From an uncultured Clostridia bacterium (GTDB lineage Bacteria; Bacillota; Clostridia; UBA1381), in assembly GCA_934454035.1 (NCBI GenBank), contig CAKSFY010000109.1, positions 1-7,494 of the forward strand: DNA of 7,494 nt, read 5' to 3'. The notes below the pieces were generated by a model. It was given only the letters and a program-made list of their open reading frames with translations. It was not told where the DNA came from and did not search any database. Position 1 is the first letter of the stretch. Every line of letters begins with the position of its first letter. This document shows positions 1 through 6,088 of this stretch, in pieces. The position numbers were made by a program, and so were the translations under genes.

Positions 1-1
1 G

Positions 2-1018
2 ATGTATCCGGGTTATAGAACGGGCGGAATTGCAGGTGAAAATATGACAAGCGGAATAATAAATAAATGCTCAGCAAATGTTTTTGTATCTGACAGCAGC
101 AGTGTTAGTAATAATAGTGAAATAGGCGGAATTGCGGGGGAAAATAGAGGTGTTATTTCCGAATGTTTTTCAAGTGGCAGTATAGACACATATGTCAACG
201 GATATGCTAATTCTTATTATAATCCACAATATTATCATTCATATAGTGGAGGAATAGTGGGACGGCAAAACGGCGGGCAAACAGAAAATTGTTATTCGGT
301 TTTGACTGTAAAGGCTAGATCCGGGCAATACGGTACAGCTTATGCGGGAGGAATTGTAGGATGTTTAGCGTTAGGTGGAGCTTCTGTTAATAATTCATAT
401 GCTTTCGGAGCTGTTTATGCAACTGAATATGAAGGAGGTATATGCGGATTAAAAGATGCAGGAACAAACGTAACCAACTCATATTACAACAAAGATACCA
501 CAGGCTGCAGCGATACTGGGAAAGGAATCCCCAAATCTACTCTCGGAATGAAGCTTAAATCAATATATACAGATTGGGATTTTGAAAATGTATGGGGAAT
601 TAATGACGAAATAAATGACGGATATCCGTATTTAAAATGGCAATATGCGGACGAGCCGGCAGGGGACAGTGTTTCAGTTGAAATTATTGCAGCTGATTCA
701 ACCGATGATTCTTTGAAATTTATATCGGAGGTAAAAGAGACAGGCAATCCGGATATCGCATATTTCGGAACAACATTTATTCCGCTTTCATTATTTGACG
801 ATACCGACGCTAAATCCGTAAATGTAATATATGACAATGACGAATACAATATTCAAGACGGTCAAAGCTTCGGTGCAACGTTGACCGGTATACCGGAGCA
901 GTGCAGGGACTGGGTTTTTGTCGGAAAATCCTACACAAGGGACAGCAACAAAAAATATACTTGGTCAGAAGCAAAGACCGCGTCTGTAAATAATACAAAA
1001 TTAAATTCTGTTAATTAG
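2..1018 (+). CDS. GLUG-repeat surface protein, C-terminal part (5' end outside window)
   Basis: The reading frame is open from the window edge, so the visible 338 residues are probably only the C-terminal part of a larger protein. Five GLUG-type motifs (GGI-A/V/C-G) occur near residues 8-14, 42-48, 83-90, 116-120 and 145-149. Each is followed by a short variable stretch with N-x-C/S-Y/F-S/A, the usual pattern of this repeat. The repeats end in a typical closing segment (about 150-215: NSYYNKD, TGKG, DWDFENVWGI, DGYPYLKW). The final 120 residues are acidic, threonine/serine rich and unlike any domain I recognise; they lack an LPXTG motif or membrane anchor. GLUG repeats are known from large secreted or surface-attached bacterial proteins, often adhesins or peptidase-linked proteins. 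The cell-surface role is inferred; ligand and attachment are unknown. The stop overlaps the ribosome site of the next small gene. Confidence 0.8.
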   Translation: MYPGYRTGGIAGENMTSGIINKCSANVFVSDSSSVSNNSEIGGIAGENRGVISECFSSGSIDTYVNGYANSYYNPQYYHSYSGGIVGRQNGGQTENCYSVLTVKARSGQYGTAYAGGIVGCLALGGASVNNSYAFGAVYATEYEGGICGLKDAGTNVTNSYYNKDTTGCSDTGKGIPKSTLGMKLKSIYTDWDFENVWGINDEINDGYPYLKWQYADEPAGDSVSVEIIAADSTDDSLKFISEVKETGNPDIAYFGTTFIPLSLFDDTDAKSVNVIYDNDEYNIQDGQSFGATLTGIPEQCRDWVFVGKSYTRDSNKKYTWSEAKTASVNNTKLNSVN

Positions 1019-1030
1019 GGGGAATATAAA

Positions 1031-1168
1031 ATGAAAACATATGAAAAACCGAATTTAATTATAAAGTCGGTCGAGCTAGAAGATATATTGCTTGCAAGCG
1101 GAATCAAAGCTCCGGATATAGACGGAAACAGCGGCGGATTTTTAAGCGAGTGGTTAAAAAATGCTTAA
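1031..1168 (+). CDS. 45-residue peptide of unknown function
   Basis: A short gene starts 12 bases after the GLUG gene stop. Its ribosome site AGGGGG overlaps that stop and lies 8 bases before ATG. The peptide begins MKTYEKPNLIIKSVELEDIL, then has LLASG, a small Gly/Asp/Ser-rich part (about residues 24-36) and a C-terminal FLSEWLKNA. It has no signal peptide or membrane segment. The layout M-K-x-Y-x-K/T-P-x, then a hydrophobic/acidic stretch, then A-S-G and a Gly-rich tail is one I associate with many unannotated small proteins of Clostridia, but I cannot name a family. The stop overlaps the start of the next gene by 8 bases, which suggests translational coupling. A precursor peptide is possible, but no modification or export gene is visible. 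Clear ribosome site and tight packing favour a real gene. Confidence 0.65.
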   Translation: MKTYEKPNLIIKSVELEDILLASGIKAPDIDGNSGGFLSEWLKNA

Positions 1169-1589
1169 AAAAATATTGGTTTTATCGGTTCTTTTGTTTG
1201 TTTTCGGAGTACATTGCTTTGCACAACCTGTTCTATATATAAATGATGAAGAATGTGATTTTGAAAATTCATTGTTTATTGAAAACGGCCGGACAATGCT
1301 GCCAATGCGTGAGGTTTTTGAAATATTGGGAGCTGAGGTTGAATGGATCGAGACGGAAAATATAATTTTGGCATCACGCGGGGAAATTATTATTACTTTA
1401 AAACCCGGAAATAGCAAACTTCTTAAAACCAATGCGGATACCGGAATTACCATGAGTGTGTTATTGGATGTTTCACCGAGCATAGTTAATGACAGAGCCT
1501 ATGTTCCGCTACGCGCAATAGCTGAAAGCTTTGGTGCTTTGGTAAACTGGGATTCCTGGACTGAAAGAATTGACATCGTTATCAAATAA
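1161..1589 (+). CDS. Secreted copper amine oxidase N-terminal-like (stalk) domain protein
   Basis: The 142-residue product starts with a signal peptide: MLKK, then a hydrophobic core to about residue 17, and a likely cleavage after HCFA near residue 21. The rest is one copper-amine-oxidase N1-like stalk domain: LYINDEE near the mature N-terminus, then the diagnostic R-T-M-L-P-M-R (about 44-50), E-I-L-G-A-E-V-E-W, and a second half with R-A-Y-V-P-L-R-A-I-A-E-S-F-G-A-L-V-N-W-D. Despite the family name, such domains in Firmicutes carry no oxidase activity; they are extracellular modules, usually attached to other domains. Here the domain is alone, so this may be a small secreted accessory or wall-associated protein. 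It overlaps the peptide gene by 8 bases and has only a weak GAGTGG ribosome site, so translation probably depends on coupling. An intrinsic terminator follows at once. Confidence 0.8.
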   Translation: MLKKILVLSVLLFVFGVHCFAQPVLYINDEECDFENSLFIENGRTMLPMREVFEILGAEVEWIETENIILASRGEIIITLKPGNSKLLKTNADTGITMSVLLDVSPSIVNDRAYVPLRAIAESFGALVNWDSWTERIDIVIK

Positions 1590-1593
1590 TCTG

Positions 1594-1628
1594 AAATCAT
1601 CGTGAATTTAGGTTCACGGTGATTTTTT
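1594..1628 (+). terminator. Intrinsic terminator of the surface-protein unit
   Basis: An 11-bp stem pairs 1596-1606 (ATCATCGTGAA) with 1613-1623 (TTCACGGTGAT), with one G-U pair and a 6-base loop. It is followed by TTTTTT (1623-1628). It begins a few bases after the stalk-domain stop and closes the unit just before the recombinase promoter. Confidence 0.85.
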
Positions 1629-1632
1629 GCTA

Positions 1633-1661
1633 TTGACTAACGCCTTTGTTTGGTATATAAT
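1633..1661 (+). promoter_or_regulatory. Sigma-A promoter of the recombinase unit
   Basis: TTGACT (1633-1638), a 17-base spacer and a perfect TATAAT (1656-1661). Only 4 bases separate it from the upstream T tract, so it is insulated from the surface-protein unit. Transcription would start near 1668, giving a leader of about 115 nt before the recombinase ATG. Confidence 0.8.
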
Positions 1662-1671
1662 CAATATATAA

Positions 1672-1765
1672 TTGATGAGTCCTTCAGACAGGTAACGTTA
1701 AGCCCTCCTTGCCTAAAGGAGGGTGTCATATGAATATGTTCATATGACGGGAGGATTCTTTTTTT
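1672..1765 (+). promoter_or_regulatory. Structured leader RNA upstream of recombinase; candidate xerDC-type element
   Basis: Seen in the sequence: a possible closing stem pairs 1677-1685 (GAGTCCTTC) with 1750-1758 (GGAGGATTC), 9 pairs with two G-U. It is followed directly by seven T (1759-1765), like an intrinsic terminator. Inside lie hairpin A, 1703-1710 with 1716-1723 (CCCTCCTT/AAGGAGGG), and hairpin B, 1725-1734 with 1739-1748 (perfect 10 bp). The 17 bases before hairpin A include AGGT (1690-1693), which can pair with the loop GCCT (1711-1714) as a pseudoknot. From memory, a conserved RNA named the xerDC motif has been described computationally upstream of XerC/XerD-like integrase genes in Clostridia, and position and host fit; the match to its consensus is not checked. 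It resembles no riboswitch class I know well. Inferred role: transcription or translation control of the recombinase. Confidence 0.55.
1725..1748. repeat. Perfect 10-bp inverted repeat with 4-bp centre
   Basis: GTCATATGAA, centre TATG, then TTCATATGAC. It lies 34 bases before the recombinase ATG. As RNA it forms hairpin B of the leader. As DNA it has the size of a recombinase or repressor site. Allowing two mismatches it can be read as 11-bp arms around a 6-bp centre (1723-1750), the format of dif-like sites. Confidence 0.85.
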
Positions 1766-1782
1766 GCAAAGGAGTTTATTTA

Positions 1783-2880
1783 ATGGATAATGCGGCAAAA
1801 TACAGATATTTAAAAAGCTACCTCGCAGGACTTCCGGAATTTGTTGCCTCTTTTATTTTGGAGTATTATAGCGGTGAAAGCATCAACACGCAAATCGGGT
1901 ACTGCCTTGATATAAGAGTGTTCTTCGGATATTTATGCGAAAATGGGGTAAAAAGGGAGCCTGAGGAGATAACTCTTGATGATATTGAAAATATAACGGT
2001 TTCGGATTTCATTCATTTTAAAAGCTATTTAAAGGAGTATGAGGTACATTCGTTTTCTGCGTCCGGCAAGCCGATAACAAGAGTGTGCAGAAACTCGTCT
2101 TACGGAATCAACCGTAAGCTTTCGGCGGTCAGAGGACTTTTTATTTACCTGTATAAAACCGATAAAATATCACAAAATATAACGGATAAAATTGATTTTA
2201 TGAAGCTGCATCAGCAGATAAAAAAACCGCTGACCTCGCAGGAAACTATCAATCTTATTGATGTTCTGTATAACGGGGAAAAATATTATACCGGCAGAAA
2301 TTTATCCGAGTACAATCGCCGAAGAAGCAGAGATATTGCAATATTTACCGCCTATCTCGGAACGGGAGTCCGCGTAAGCGAGCTTGCCGGACTGAATGTT
2401 GAGGATGTGGATTTTGTGACTTCTTCTTTTGTTGTACGAAGAAAGGGCGGCGACCGGCAGGAAATTTTTATGCCGATTCAGGTTGAAAACACAATTTTTG
2501 CATATCTTGCCGGAAAAGAACCTGAGGAGCTGGAGGAAGAATCAAAATCCAATATTAAAATTGAAAGAACCACAGGCCCGCTTTTTTTGAATAGGGCAGG
2601 GAAGCGGCTTGGAATTTCCGGAATTGAAAAAATGCTGAAAAATTATTGCTTTGCCGCAGGCATTACCCATCCGGACAAGACTCGTCCGCATGCACTGAGA
2701 CGAACTTTTGCATGCCGTCTGTTGGAGGATGGCATAGATATTAAAATGGTCGCCGAGCTTATGGGTCATAAAAATATTGAGGTTACACACAGATATTATG
2801 CTCAGTATAGTGCAAAAGCAAGAAAAGAAGTTATGCGAAATCTTGAAGTATACAGCGAAAAACAACAGGACGGGGAGTAG
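1783..2880 (+). CDS. XerS-like tyrosine recombinase
   Basis: A complete 365-residue DNA strand-exchange enzyme. The N-terminal SAM-like core-binding domain spans about 12-150 (LPEFVASFILEYY, IRVFFGYL, SAVRGLFIYLY). The catalytic domain follows with all expected residues: Arg197 (GTGVRVSELAGL), Lys221 (RRKGGDR), His303 and Arg306 (HALRR), His329 (LMGHKNIEVT) and nucleophile Tyr338 (RYY). Length and N-terminal pattern (LP..V....EYY, T..GY..D...FF.YL.E.G, I.L.DIENIT..D...F..YL) resemble the single-recombinase XerS of streptococci more than the shorter XerC/XerD pair; this is from memory, not alignment. Start chosen at ATG 1783, with AAAGGAG (1768-1774) 8 bases upstream; an in-frame GTG at 1723 lies inside the leader hairpin. 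No phage or transposon genes or tRNA flank it, so chromosome-dimer resolution is as likely as mobile-element integration. Confidence 0.88.
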   Translation: MDNAAKYRYLKSYLAGLPEFVASFILEYYSGESINTQIGYCLDIRVFFGYLCENGVKREPEEITLDDIENITVSDFIHFKSYLKEYEVHSFSASGKPITRVCRNSSYGINRKLSAVRGLFIYLYKTDKISQNITDKIDFMKLHQQIKKPLTSQETINLIDVLYNGEKYYTGRNLSEYNRRRSRDIAIFTAYLGTGVRVSELAGLNVEDVDFVTSSFVVRRKGGDRQEIFMPIQVENTIFAYLAGKEPEELEEESKSNIKIERTTGPLFLNRAGKRLGISGIEKMLKNYCFAAGITHPDKTRPHALRRTFACRLLEDGIDIKMVAELMGHKNIEVTHRYYAQYSAKARKEVMRNLEVYSEKQQDGE

Positions 2881-2891
2881 AATCGGTCTTT

Positions 2892-2918
2892 TTTGTAATA
2901 TTACAGTAATATTACAAA
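2892..2918. repeat. AT-rich 12-bp inverted repeat after the recombinase gene
   Basis: TTTGTAATATTA and TAATATTACAAA flank a CAG centre, a perfect 12-bp stem. It also reads as a tandem of the 11-mer GTAATATTACA. It starts 11 bases after the recombinase stop. A T run precedes it but none follows, so it is a poor terminator; it could be a weak 3' stem-loop or a protein-binding site. Its right end abuts the first NrdR box. Confidence 0.7.
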
Positions 2919-2933
2919 TTCAATATATTGTGA
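2918..2933 (+). promoter_or_regulatory. NrdR box 1 (distal)
   Basis: The core CAATATATTG (2921-2930) matches the known NrdR consensus acaCwAtATaTwGtgt at all ten core positions, and the 3' flank has TG of TGT. NrdR is the ATP/dATP-sensing repressor of ribonucleotide reductase operons. This box lies just upstream of the nrdD -35. Confidence 0.85.
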
Positions 2934-2940
2934 ATCCCTC

Positions 2941-2969
2941 TTGACAAAACCACAATATATTGGTATAAT
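2941..2969 (+). promoter_or_regulatory. Consensus sigma-A promoter of nrdD
   Basis: TTGACA (2941-2946), 17 bases, TATAAT (2964-2969): both hexamers are perfect. Such a strong promoter fits tight repression by NrdR. The leader of about 95 nt contains a possible 6-bp hairpin (TGTCAT 2976-2981 with ATGACA 3000-3005). Confidence 0.9.
2950..2965 (+). promoter_or_regulatory. NrdR box 2 (inside the nrdD promoter)
   Basis: An identical core, CAATATATTG (2953-2962), with left flank cca. It lies in the promoter spacer and its 16-mer touches the -10. The two 16-mers are 16 bases apart and 32 bp start to start, i.e. three helical turns, the usual spacing of paired NrdR boxes. Occupancy would block RNA polymerase. 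Confidence 0.88.
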
Positions 2970-3071
2970 TGGTATTGTCATAGCAGTTAGACACAACGGA
3001 TGACATTTTATATGAACGAAATTTTTTACATAAAATATTGCTTGTATTACGGAAGGATGAGGTAATGAAAA

Positions 3072-5249
3072 ATGAAGATTATAAAAAGAAGCGGCGCTGA
3101 GGTTATTTTTGACCCGAATAAAATTATTGTCGCGGTTGCAAAAGCAAATGACACGGTTGTGCCGAGTGCGAGAATGACTCCGGTTCAGATAAAGAGAATT
3201 GCGGAGGATGTTGAGAGTGCGGCACTCAATATAAACCGTTCGCTGAGTGTTGAAGAGATACAGGATATGGTAGAGGATCAGATTATGAATCAGCGTGCAT
3301 TTGATGTTGCAAGGCAATACATAACTTATCGCTACAATCGTGCTTTGGCAAGAAAATCAAATACTACGGACGAGCAGATTTTAAGTCTTATAGAACTGAA
3401 TAACGAAGATGTAAAGCAGGAAAATTCAAACAAGAATCCGACAGTGAACAGCGTGCAGAGAGATTATATGGCAGGCGAGGTCAGCAAGGATATTACAAAG
3501 CGTGTTCTTCTTCCGAGCGATATTGTGTCTGCACATGAACAGGGACTTATTCATTTCCATGACGCGGACTATTTTGCACAGCATATGCACAACTGCGATT
3601 TGGTTAATCTTGAAGATATGCTGCAAAACGGTACTGTCATAAGCGGAACGCTTATCGAAAAACCGCATAGCTTTTCAACCGCATGTAACATTTCAACACA
3701 GATTATTGCACAGGTTGCATCCTGTCAGTACGGCGGACAAAGTATAAGTCTTACACACCTTGCTCCGTTTGTCGATGTCAGCAGAAAGAAAATCCGTGCT
3801 CAGGTAGAAAGCGAATTTGAGCTTATAGGTGAAGATGTTGCTGACGATAAGATTTCAGAAATAACCGAAAAAAGACTCAGGGAAGAAGTAAAAAACGGTG
3901 TCCAGATGATTCAGTACCAGGTCGTTACACTTATGACAACAAACGGTCAGGCACCTTTTGTGACGGTATTTATGTATCTTAACGAGGCGAAAAATGAGCA
4001 GGAAAAGAAAGACCTTGCGCTTATTATCGAAGAAACTTTAAAGCAGCGTTATAAGGGTGTTAAAAATGAAAACGGTGTCTGGATTACGCCTGCATTTCCG
4101 AAACTAATTTATGTTTTGGAGGAAGATAATATAAGCGAGGGTACTCCGTATTTTTATCTGACGGAGCTTGCCGCAAAGTGCACAGCAAAGAGAATGGTGC
4201 CGGATTATATATCAGAGAAGATTATGCTCCAAAATAAAATTGACAAAAACGGAAACGGAAATTGTTATACCTGTATGGGGTGCCGAAGCTTTTTGACTCC
4301 GTATGTGGATGAGGACGGAAAACCAAAGTATTACGGAAGATTTAACCAGGGAGTGGTTACTGTAAACCTTGTTGATATAGGACTTTCCGCACAACAGGAT
4401 ATGGAAAAATTCTGGAAAATATTTGATGAGCGTATGGATTTGTGCCACAGAGCTCTGCAGGCAAGGCATGAACGGCTCACGGGAACCGTTTCGGATGTTG
4501 CGCCGATTCTTTGGCAGCACGGAGCGCTTTTACGGCTTAAAAAAGGCGAAAAAATCGATAAATATCTGCATGGCGGATATTCGACGCTGTCACTGGGTTA
4601 TGCAGGTCTTTGGGAGTGTGTGTACAGTCTTATAGGCAAAAAGCTTACCGAGCCGGAGGGCGAGGCATTAGGTCTTGAAATTATGCAAAAGCTTAATGAG
4701 TACACGGCTAAGTGGAAAGCGGAAGAGAACATTGATTATTCGCTTTACGGTACGCCGCTGGAGAGTACAACTTATAAATTTGCAAAATGTCTGCAAAAAC
4801 GTTTCGGTATAATAAGGGGAGTAACCGATAAGAATTATATAACAAACAGTTATCATGTTCATGTTACGGAAAATATAGACGCATTCAAAAAACTTGCGCT
4901 GGAGGCTAAATTTCAGGCACTTTCCCCGGGCGGAGCAATTTCGTATGTGGAAGTTCCGAACATGCAGAACAATATCGAAGCGGTTCTTTCGGTTATGAAA
5001 TTTATATACGATAATATAATGTATGCCGAGCTTAACACAAAAAGCGATTATTGCCAGGTATGCGGCTATGACGGTGAGATAGGAATTATTGAGGACGAGG
5101 ACGGCAAGCTGATATGGCAATGCCCGAACTGCGGCAATACAGACCAGAATAAGCTTAATGTCGCAAGGCGTACTTGCGGATATATCGGAACACAGTTTTG
5201 GAATCAAGGCAGAACGCAGGAGATAAAAGAGAGGGTACTGCACTTATAA
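3072..5249 (+). CDS. nrdD: Anaerobic (class III) ribonucleoside-triphosphate reductase, catalytic subunit
   Basis: The cytoplasmic glycyl-radical enzyme that reduces ribonucleoside triphosphates to deoxyribonucleotides without oxygen. The 725 residues match full family length. An N-terminal ATP-cone (about 1-95, starting KIIKRSGAEVIFDPNKI) gives allosteric activity control. The active site has HMHNCDL with Cys175 (T4 Cys79 equivalent) and MGCRSFL with Met402 and Cys404 (T4 Cys290 equivalent). The Met two residues before the cysteine is, as I recall, the mark of the formate-dependent NrdD1 subtype. Four zinc ligands, Cys661/664 and Cys684/687, precede the radical site RRTCGYIG with Gly703, 22 residues from the end. 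Start is fixed: in-frame stops at 3063 and 3066 lie just upstream, and GAGG (3059-3062) is 9 bases before ATG 3072. Controlled by two NrdR boxes; its activase follows. Confidence 0.98.
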   Translation: MKIIKRSGAEVIFDPNKIIVAVAKANDTVVPSARMTPVQIKRIAEDVESAALNINRSLSVEEIQDMVEDQIMNQRAFDVARQYITYRYNRALARKSNTTDEQILSLIELNNEDVKQENSNKNPTVNSVQRDYMAGEVSKDITKRVLLPSDIVSAHEQGLIHFHDADYFAQHMHNCDLVNLEDMLQNGTVISGTLIEKPHSFSTACNISTQIIAQVASCQYGGQSISLTHLAPFVDVSRKKIRAQVESEFELIGEDVADDKISEITEKRLREEVKNGVQMIQYQVVTLMTTNGQAPFVTVFMYLNEAKNEQEKKDLALIIEETLKQRYKGVKNENGVWITPAFPKLIYVLEEDNISEGTPYFYLTELAAKCTAKRMVPDYISEKIMLQNKIDKNGNGNCYTCMGCRSFLTPYVDEDGKPKYYGRFNQGVVTVNLVDIGLSAQQDMEKFWKIFDERMDLCHRALQARHERLTGTVSDVAPILWQHGALLRLKKGEKIDKYLHGGYSTLSLGYAGLWECVYSLIGKKLTEPEGEALGLEIMQKLNEYTAKWKAEENIDYSLYGTPLESTTYKFAKCLQKRFGIIRGVTDKNYITNSYHVHVTENIDAFKKLALEAKFQALSPGGAISYVEVPNMQNNIEAVLSVMKFIYDNIMYAELNTKSDYCQVCGYDGEIGIIEDEDGKLIWQCPNCGNTDQNKLNVARRTCGYIGTQFWNQGRTQEIKERVLHL

Positions 5250-5350
5250 AAAGGTTTATGACAGCCGTGTTTGCGGATGCGTGAATAATGCAGCGCGTTT
5301 GATTTTTTGCCATTGCGTGCATGTGCGGTTTCCTGCAAATTAAAAAGTAT

Positions 5351-5386
5351 GGAGGCTCAGACTGTGTCTGAATGCCTCCTCTTTTT
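5351..5386 (+). terminator. Intrinsic terminator between nrdD and nrdG
   Basis: GGAGGC-TCAGAC (5351-5362) pairs with GTCTGA-GCCTCC (5366-5379): 12 pairs with a TGT loop and a 2-base bulge (5372-5373), then TCTTTTT (5380-5386). The nrdG ribosome site starts at the next base, so no nrdG promoter can lie downstream of the hairpin. Upstream, 5250-5350 holds no gene, no clear promoter and no stretch complementary to the terminator's left arm. It probably limits nrdG relative to nrdD by partial read-through, or is controlled by something not visible here. Confidence 0.85.
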
Positions 5387-5398
5387 GGGAGAGAAGAT

Positions 5399-5953
5399 AT
5401 GAATTATGCAGTTATAAAAAAGAACGATATAGCAAACGGCGTCGGAGTAAGAGTGTCATTGTTTGTAAGCGGCTGCCGTCACAGATGCAAAAATTGTTTC
5501 AACAGTGAGGCTTGGGATTTTAAGTATGGCAGAGAGTTTTCGGATGATACGGTAAATGAGATAATAAGTGCACTTGACCATAGCTATGTGAGAGGTCTTT
5601 CGATACTGGGCGGAGAGCCGTTTGAGCCGGAAAATCAATCGGAGGTGCTGCGTCTTGTTCGCACTGTCAGAGAAAAATTGCCGGAAAAAGATATATGGTG
5701 TTATACAGGTTTTTTATTTGAAGATTTGCAGTCAGGCACGGTCGGCAAACACTGTGCGGAAATTTTGAAACATATCGATGTTTTGGTGGACGGTAAATTT
5801 GTTGAGGAACTGAAAAATGCATCCCTTTTATTTCGGGGTTCGTCAAATCAGCGAATTATTGATGTACAAAAGTCCCTTGATAAAAAATCGGTTGTTTTAT
5901 CGGACGGAAAATGGGAAAGAAAAATGGGCAGTGTAAATATAGAAGATGCATAA
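5399..5953 (+). CDS. nrdG: Anaerobic ribonucleotide reductase-activating protein (radical SAM)
   Basis: The activase that uses a [4Fe-4S] cluster and S-adenosylmethionine to place the glycyl radical on NrdD (here Gly703). The 184 residues are the small NrdG type. The cluster motif C-x3-C-x2-C is Cys26, Cys30, Cys33 in SGCRHRCKNCFNSEAWDF, and the SAM-binding GGEP motif is at 71-74 (SILGGEPFEPEN). Start chosen at ATG 5399, giving the family N-terminus MNYAVIKKNDIANG. GGGAGAGAAG (5387-5396) is the ribosome site. An in-frame ATG at 5372 lies in the terminator stem and adds nine residues foreign to the family. The usual G-P-G after the N-terminus is G-V-G here (14-16), a small variation. It is separated from nrdD by 149 bases including a terminator, but is clearly its partner. 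No terminator is evident downstream. Confidence 0.96.
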   Translation: MNYAVIKKNDIANGVGVRVSLFVSGCRHRCKNCFNSEAWDFKYGREFSDDTVNEIISALDHSYVRGLSILGGEPFEPENQSEVLRLVRTVREKLPEKDIWCYTGFLFEDLQSGTVGKHCAEILKHIDVLVDGKFVEELKNASLLFRGSSNQRIIDVQKSLDKKSVVLSDGKWERKMGSVNIEDA

Positions 5954-5999
5954 ATACTCTTTTGACGGGACGGATATTTAGTAAAAATGTAAAAATATA

Positions 6000-6018
6000 T
6001 ATAAATATGCTATTTATA
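6000..6018. repeat. AT-rich 8-bp inverted repeat upstream of the prs promoter
   Basis: TATAAATA, centre TGC, TATTTATA, ending one base before the -35. It could be an operator or UP-element-like sequence, or chance in AT-rich DNA. Confidence 0.4.
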
Positions 6019-6019
6019 C

Positions 6020-6048
6020 TTGAAAAATGCCGAAAAATGTGGTATAAA
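6020..6048 (+). promoter_or_regulatory. Sigma-A promoter of prs
   Basis: TTGAAA (6020-6025), 17 bases, TATAAA (6043-6048), one mismatch in each hexamer. Expected start near 6055, about 35 bases before ATG 6089. The rest of 5954-6088 is AT-rich with no gene. Confidence 0.7.
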
Positions 6049-6088
6049 TAATATGTAAATATATGCATAAATTTCAAGGAGGAAAACA

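Noticed and set aside
484..849. 121-codon open frame on the minus strand
   Set aside because: It is antisense to the GLUG protein's closing segment and has no motif or ribosome site worth noting.
1673..1727. Hammerhead-ribozyme-like core (TTGATGAG followed by a small hairpin, later GTC)
   Set aside because: The required GAAA after stem II is absent (AGGTAAC instead), the leading C is T, and the bases flanking GTC do not pair with those before TGATGAG to make stem I.
1723..1782. GTG start at 1723 extending the recombinase by 20 residues
   Set aside because: It lies inside the leader hairpins, has no spaced ribosome site, and the added residues are encoded by the palindrome and the T tract. 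ATG 1783 has a good AAAGGAG site.
2901..3317. 138-codon open frame on the minus strand across the nrdD promoter
   Set aside because: It spans the NrdR boxes, promoter and nrdD start, and has no recognisable motif.
4668..5243. 191-codon open frame on the minus strand
   Set aside because: It is antisense to the conserved C-terminal part of nrdD, including the zinc and radical sites, with Cys/Ile/Tyr-rich low-likelihood protein sequence. A shadow frame.
5250..5350. Promoter for nrdG in the nrdD-nrdG spacer
   Set aside because: No convincing -35/-10 pair was found, and any such transcript would still meet the terminator at 5351-5386.
5372..5398. ATG start at 5372 for nrdG
   Set aside because: It falls in the terminator stem and T tract and adds residues not found in the family. 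ATG 5399 has GGGAGAGAAG upstream and gives the normal N-terminus.
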